Origin: Chrysochromulina tobinii
Taxonomy: Eukaryota; Haptophyta; Prymnesiales; Chrysochromulinaceae
Assembly: GCA_001275005.1 (NCBI GenBank)
Contig: JWZX01001197.1
Location: 1 to 18,404 of the forward strand
Direction of reading: 5' to 3'
DNA length: 18,404 bases
The notes beneath the pieces were generated by a model that did no database searches, was not told where the DNA came from, and was given only the letters and a program-made list of their open reading frames with translations. Shown piece after piece: positions 15,601-18,404 of this stretch; within the stretch, counting starts at the first letter, position 1, and every line of letters starts with the position of its first letter. A program made the translations under genes and the position numbers.

Positions 15601-15780
15601 GTCCATCTTTGCCAGCGCCGTCTTCCAATTGTCAACATTGTCGAGCGTAGCGGTTGCAGCTGTAAGCCGGCTCCAGCTATAAGCCGCCGCGTCGGCTGCG
15701 CCCTCCTTGGTGAGGCGAAAGGAGGCGCGCGAGAGGGCCGCGGCGATCTCGGCGCTGTTGCGCTCAGCGTTGTCGGGCAT
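12691..15780 (-). CDS. Protein kinase-like / coiled-coil / PARP catalytic domain fusion
   Basis: The 1029-residue protein starts at ATG 15780; the frame also opens at a GTG two codons upstream. Residues 1-298 are charged helix. Residues ~299-575 are kinase-like: VLKEY (K320), E336 in helix C, HGDVKLEN (catalytic-loop D413, K415, N418), DFE (434-436), APE (466-468) and GDMFSYGV. Residues ~578-731 are a long Gln/Glu/Arg/Ala coiled coil. Residues ~735-1025 are a PARP catalytic domain: LMHGT (H861), GEGSYLAEDAGKNDQY (Y894) and YREYIVFHSEYIYPEYLLAY (E1001). The H-Y-E triad is the one found in active NAD-dependent ADP-ribosyltransferases, and the Glu permits chain elongation in known PARPs. The kinase half lacks a clear glycine loop and has HGD and DFE in place of HRD and DFG, so it may be weak or a pseudokinase. 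The role is unknown; stress or NAD-linked signalling would be a guess. Confidence 0.88.
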   Translation of the reverse strand: MPDNAERNSAEIAAALSRASFRLTKEGAADAAAYSWSRLTAATATLDNVDNWKTALAKMDEARTQLREAQDLVRLVAMTAAVDEESLLEATKVRNEARIALVRVLDDALSMHEERRAEDQRQNKVEEAASLQQQQAERELTLTKRLRLERLRDVLLPTLDEWVVQIGRVREEREDFGRHVSGEPPSLEDLHEKHEALKKAKRTLRDSTRGLEDAREDGVDLAPAQAALKVARRAVQAAEKALHQARFEAATLASAHFPELFAREVLLRVGKADGLDEDEVRAVLVERELAHYEREARLSDKDARHEVWRASYDGEACVLKEYKLDSRDEWKALVKEVTVLRRLASCPYVADVQAVFETPDHTAAYVQLPYYNGGDMLQWLTKTAPEVWRRKALLGQLCEALRHVHSHGLAHGDVKLENTLVSLEGERATAHLADFESARRQRTTATRSSLSASTGGSNAFTELYVAPEILQASRDGRERDAKPTAMGDMFSYGVCCLFACCLPADASAQQQAVRRFAGEDGRQLARWSRDAATLADEHLTSLLDSLLAVATTNEEALARRLSASQTLRHAFLDTAAALEVSARAQQAAAEASMQAQQTVAAASHEAAQQMAAVEREAARLHREAAWREAELRRRQAEQEEALEIAAQQSERDAAAKRNEIQREQRRLEQERQRVQQLSESAAARTAELQKLTAEEERVARECAHRQAEAERAEAKARTEREELRTARTKARVMPDYWEKHIANSSPDGFAAIALDRTGRDRGTWAALERLLQTDPVKLKQSGADRRGTTHDRLKLACAWRLENRVLWEKYMVGVQEVMNGMKRIRQGGVASAGGVPPLTRRVADALPGDLRVDVNEAFLMHGTNAGVLINILSAGMNERFAGTAAGAAYGEGSYLAEDAGKNDQYTKVDSQYDGSSELHKRLYAHGARHQGKVFYILVCRVALGHQVRTQQNGQGAKSTDNGRPVFPISFRELSTVHGISPPVHHHSLLADVMDNGARYREYIVFHSEYIYPEYLLAYQRFDGDRGPIA

Positions 15781-15929
15781 GTTCACTGCGGCGAAAGTTC
15801 AGTGTTAATACACACAACACGTACAGATCACGCGTGAATGCTGTGAACAGGCTTCGTACCGCCGTCCAGGTGCCTAACGGTTGACGGGAGTTTCAAGTTT
15901 GAACCCGTTGCCGCGCGACCAAGTTCAGT
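15781..15929. promoter_or_regulatory. Compact divergent promoter, kinase-PARP / methyltransferase
   Basis: Only 149 bases separate the two divergent starts, so both core promoters must lie here or overlap the 5' ends. The region is A/T-richer than its neighbours and contains TTCAAGTTTGAA (15891-15902), a short inverted repeat. I saw no clear TATA or other core element. Confidence 0.4.
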
Positions 15930-17627
15930 ATGGCGCTCTTGGCGCTGGGGCTGCTCCATCTCTCGCCAGCTCCACCCCGCTCTCTGATCTCCGGCTCGCA
16001 CCCGATGCATGCAGCCCGTGCGGCAGTCTCGGCAGTGCGCCAGCGCAGTTGCCATTGCTGTGCGAGCGCCACTCGCTCGGCGCGCGCCATCGACCTTGCG
16101 GAGCGGCATTGCAGCCCGGAGCCAGCGCGCTTTGCTGCACTGCGTGATGAGACGGCCCAACGCTGGCCTGGCGGCGCGCACATGGTGAGCGGTGCACAGC
16201 AGGGCCGGCTGCTGCACATGCTCGTGCGGCTCTCGCGCGCCTCGCGCGTGCTCGAGGTCGGCTGCTTCAGCGGCTATGCTGCAATGTGGATGGGGCTCGC
16301 GCTGCCTGCAGGCGGCAAGCTGCTGAGCCTCGAGCGCGACGAGCGCGCGGCGGCGGTGGCGAGGGCGCATCTGGCGTCAGCAGGGCTGAGCGATCGCGTG
16401 GAGGTGCGGCTAGGCGACGCGATGGACGCGCTCGAGGCGCTTCCCGGGCCGCGGTGCGGCGAGGCGCCGTTTGAGCTCATCTTCCTCGATGCGGACAAGA
16501 AGCGGAGCTGGGAGTACCTGGAGCTGATCGTGTCGCGCCAGCTACTCGCATCGCACGGGCTGCTCCTCATCGACAACGTGCTCTGGAAGGGCGAGGTGCT
16601 CGCCCGCCTCGACCCGGCCGCCGTGTGTGCGACTAGTGCCGCGGCCTCGAGCCTGACGCCCTCGGCGCGTCGTTCAATGGAGCTGCGCGATGCACTGCAT
16701 GCCTTCTCGACGCGGCTGGCGGCGGATGAGCGCATGGATCAGCTCCTACTGCCGCTGCGTGACGGCCTCACCTGGGCGCAGCACGCACCAGCCTCGGGCG
16801 CAAGCGAGGCCGCGTCCAGTGAGGATCCACGCGCATGGGATGCCACACATGAGGATAAGATGGCGGCGTACCTGCGCTTCGTAGGAAGCCCAGAGCCCTC
16901 AAAGCTTGCAGCCCTGCGCCAAGCGCTGGCAGCCGAGGCAGCGAGCGCCGCAGAAGAGACGGGATACGACTCTGCTGCTGCTGCGCAGGCAGCCGCGACG
17001 ACGAGGATCTCCCGAGGATCTCCCGAGGATCTCGCGAGGATCTCCCGCGAGTGGTGCGGCGTGCAGCAGGGCCGGCTGCTGCACATGCTCGTGCGGCTCT
17101 CGCGCGCCTCGCGCGTGCTCGAGGTCGGCTGCTTCAGCGGCTATGCCGCAATGTGGATGGGGCTCGCGCTGCCTGCAGGCGGCAAGCTGCTAAGCCTCGA
17201 GCGCGACGAGCGCGCGGCGGCGGTGGCGAGGGCGCATCTGGCGTCAGCAGGGCTGAGCGATCGCGTGGAGGTGCGGCTAGGCGACGCGATGGACGCGCTC
17301 GGGGCGCTTCCCGGGCCGTTTGAGCTCATTGTGATCTCCGCTGAGGCGCTTCAAGTGGTGCCAAGTGCGGAGGCGGCCATGCGGTGTGCACTCGCCAACC
17401 TCGCATCGCACGGGCTTGTAATTGTTGTGGCCCAGCCAGCGACAGTATCCGAGGACCCGACTATTCACGAGCATGCCCGGCAAGAGGATGCACCGAGGGG
17501 AGCTCTCGTGCCGATGCTGCTCAGCCTCGCGCGACAGGTGGAGCCAGCCGCGCACGCGGTGACGCTGCCCTCTCCGGACGGTGATGGTGGGGTCCTCACG
17601 CTCATCGGCCGGACGCTTGAGATGTAG
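15930..17627 (+). CDS. Tandem two-domain class I O-methyltransferase (CCoAOMT/Methyltransf_3 type)
   Basis: The 565-residue product has two copies of a SAM-dependent O-methyltransferase domain. Domain 1 (~57-285) has the SAM loop LEVGCFSGYAAMWM (108-121), the LERD acidic strand (134-137), the metal-binding FLDADK (185-190) and IDNVLWKG (214-221), and ends LPLRDGLTW; it looks catalytic. Domain 2 (~313-565) repeats the SAM part almost exactly (379-462) but has VISAEA and VVAQPAT where domain 1 has LDADK and IDNVL, so it has lost the metal ligands and is probably inactive. Both domains begin with a SPEP-x3-LAALR or similar motif. The N-terminus (MALLALGLLHLSPAPP) could be a signal or organelle leader. 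The family methylates catechol-type oxygens with SAM and a divalent metal; the substrate is not predictable. The start at 15930 is the first ATG. Confidence 0.88.
   Translation: MALLALGLLHLSPAPPRSLISGSHPMHAARAAVSAVRQRSCHCCASATRSARAIDLAERHCSPEPARFAALRDETAQRWPGGAHMVSGAQQGRLLHMLVRLSRASRVLEVGCFSGYAAMWMGLALPAGGKLLSLERDERAAAVARAHLASAGLSDRVEVRLGDAMDALEALPGPRCGEAPFELIFLDADKKRSWEYLELIVSRQLLASHGLLLIDNVLWKGEVLARLDPAAVCATSAAASSLTPSARRSMELRDALHAFSTRLAADERMDQLLLPLRDGLTWAQHAPASGASEAASSEDPRAWDATHEDKMAAYLRFVGSPEPSKLAALRQALAAEAASAAEETGYDSAAAAQAAATTRISRGSPEDLARISREWCGVQQGRLLHMLVRLSRASRVLEVGCFSGYAAMWMGLALPAGGKLLSLERDERAAAVARAHLASAGLSDRVEVRLGDAMDALGALPGPFELIVISAEALQVVPSAEAAMRCALANLASHGLVIVVAQPATVSEDPTIHEHARQEDAPRGALVPMLLSLARQVEPAAHAVTLPSPDGDGGVLTLIGRTLEM
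16197..16451 (+). repeat. 255-bp direct repeat, copy 1 (methyltransferase domain 1)
   Basis: This copy aligns without gaps to 17064-17318, 867 bases downstream (exactly 289 codons). I count three mismatches in 255 bases: two silent, and one changing Glu to Gly near the end. It encodes the SAM-binding half of domain 1. Copy 1 is followed by 18 extra bases, then GTTTGAGCTCAT, which both copies share, and after that the sequences diverge completely. Confidence 0.95.
17003..17051 (+). repeat. GAGGATCTCCC minisatellite in the inter-domain linker
   Basis: About four copies of an 11-base unit, GAGGATCTC(C/G)C, lie just upstream of the second methyltransferase repeat copy and encode the linker RISRGSPEDLARISRE. 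Because 11 is not a multiple of three, the unit is read in successive frames. The array ends about a dozen bases before the duplicated tract begins. Confidence 0.85.
17064..17318 (+). repeat. 255-bp direct repeat, copy 2 (methyltransferase domain 2)
   Basis: This is the partner of 16197-16451, with 252 of 255 bases identical. Its reading frame is preserved, so the SAM-binding core of domain 2 is residue-for-residue that of domain 1 except for Gly in place of Glu near its end. The sequence 3' of it is unrelated to the matching part of domain 1 at the nucleotide level. Confidence 0.95.
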
Positions 17628-17798
17628 TCCACGCAAATGGACCCTCGCACGGTTCGCGTGATTGTTTTTTTGCATGCTTTCTTCTTTTGTTGCGGTTTCA
17701 GCCTCGTATCGCCAATCCCCAAACTAAGAAACTTAGATTGGCTTCGCTTGTTTCTGCGACCACGCCCCCGAAAAGCGAAAAGCTGAGGCGTATCCAAC
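17628..17798 (+). promoter_or_regulatory. Intergenic region with pyrimidine tract and hairpin
   Basis: This region lies between two co-directional genes. A T-rich tract (17663-17700) ends TTGCGGTTTCAG, which looks like a 3' splice site, so a 5' untranslated intron of the last gene is possible; no donor is assigned. GCCAAT (17711-17716) and ATTGGC (17737-17742) pair around an inner CTAAG-AAA-CTTAG stem. AACTTAGAT (17730-17738) is shared with the 3' flanks of two other genes. Confidence 0.35.
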
Positions 17799-18404
17799 AT
17801 GCCCGCCACCATGACGGGCTCGCCGAAGGGCTCGCCCGTTGGGGGCACCCAGCAGACGCATGCTAACAAGGCGAGCTTCAAGACAAACAAGTATTTGCAG
17901 GGGCTGCCCGAGTCCGAGGCCAAGCAGCGCGCACGCATGCTCAGCAAGGTGTCAGGGACAACAGGCGGAAAGAGCCGGCGGACAAAGACCCTTCTGGATG
18001 CATTCGGCAGGCCGACGGACGAGGGCTCGCTCGATGACTCGCGCCAGGAGGGTGGAACTGTCGGCGCGCTCTCGTCGTCCGGGACCGTGACCCAGGATCG
18101 CCGCAACAAGTTCGATAAGAAGTTTGACGAGGATCAAGCAGCGTGGCTGAATGACGACGACCGCAACAATGATGCGCTCTACCACCGCAACTTTGACGAC
18201 GGCTCGATGCACCTGTACAGCTCTGCCTTCCGCGACGGCAAGCCCGTCGACAACCACGGCAAGGAGATTGGTGGCATGGGAGCCAAAGCGATCACCGCGT
18301 ACAGACGGCACGACACGCAGAAAGGCACCCTTGAGGGCGAGTCCGCGACCTTCGTGCCCATCGGTGAGGACAATTCGACGCTGCGATACTTCGCGGCGAC
18401 CGTG
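17799..18404 (+). CDS. Unrecognised protein, 5' part only (runs off the right edge)
   Basis: The frame is open for all 202 codons to the window end with no stop. It starts MPATMTGSPKGSP at 17799. A second in-frame ATG at 17811 sits in GCCCGCCACCATGA, an almost ideal eukaryotic initiation context, and may be the real start. I do not recognise the protein. Residues 1-100 are basic and Ser/Thr/Gly-rich, probably disordered. From ~105 it becomes ordered-looking and acidic/aromatic: KFDKKFDEDQAAWLNDDD, ALYHRNFDDGSMHLYSSAF, GMGAKAITAYRRHD and ATFVPIGEDNSTLRYFA. Codon use resembles the other genes here, supporting a genuine gene. There is no signal peptide or membrane segment in the visible part. 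Confidence 0.75.
   Translation, partial: MPATMTGSPKGSPVGGTQQTHANKASFKTNKYLQGLPESEAKQRARMLSKVSGTTGGKSRRTKTLLDAFGRPTDEGSLDDSRQEGGTVGALSSSGTVTQDRRNKFDKKFDEDQAAWLNDDDRNNDALYHRNFDDGSMHLYSSAFRDGKPVDNHGKEIGGMGAKAITAYRRHDTQKGTLEGESATFVPIGEDNSTLRYFAATV

Noticed and set aside
14458-15682. Long plus-strand frames opposite the kinase-PARP gene
   Set aside because: Leu/Arg/Ser-rich shadows of a minus-strand gene with clear catalytic motifs.

Overview
The window looks like nuclear DNA of a unicellular, plastid-bearing, flagellated eukaryote. A GC-rich haptophyte-type alga fits best; this is inference. The reasons are GC-rich coding DNA with strong G/C at third positions, a few short GT-AG introns in otherwise long open frames, purely eukaryotic genes (tubulin cofactor A, the NatB catalytic subunit NAA20, an exostosin glycosyltransferase, a protein kinase joined to a PARP domain, a sperm-tail PG-rich axonemal protein), and a plastid-type HCF164-like thioredoxin with a signal-peptide-like leader. 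I saw no rRNA, tRNA, CRISPR array, insertion sequence or transposase.

Layout. From 1 to 6570 the genes are all on the minus strand: TBCA (887-243, one intron), a doubtful coding fragment (1533-1163), NAA20 (2160-1561, one intron), an HCF164-like thioredoxin (2981-2265), a CCDC174/DUF4078 homologue (4606-3386) and a membrane-anchored sulfotransferase-like protein with a 16-residue tandem repeat (6570-5143). At 6571-6735 transcription diverges. The plus strand then carries a 988-residue SHIPPO-repeat protein (6736-9702). A small minus-strand gene resembling an antibiotic-biosynthesis-monooxygenase-type dimeric barrel lies at 10351-10084 but is split by a frameshift. A three-exon exostosin-family gene follows (10470-12247). 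It converges on a 1029-residue minus-strand gene (15780-12691) that fuses a protein kinase-like domain, a long coiled coil and a PARP catalytic domain. A short divergent promoter (15781-15929) separates that from a plus-strand tandem two-domain O-methyltransferase (15930-17627). An unrecognised gene begins at 17799 and runs off the right edge.

The genes do not form an evident pathway; they look like an ordinary dense eukaryotic gene neighbourhood. The parts most worth a second look are the kinase-PARP fusion, the 255-base near-identical tract shared by the two methyltransferase domains whose flanks have diverged, an exostosin intron whose 3' end repeats the exon sequence before its donor, and a foldback TCAAG repeat just upstream of two unrelated genes.
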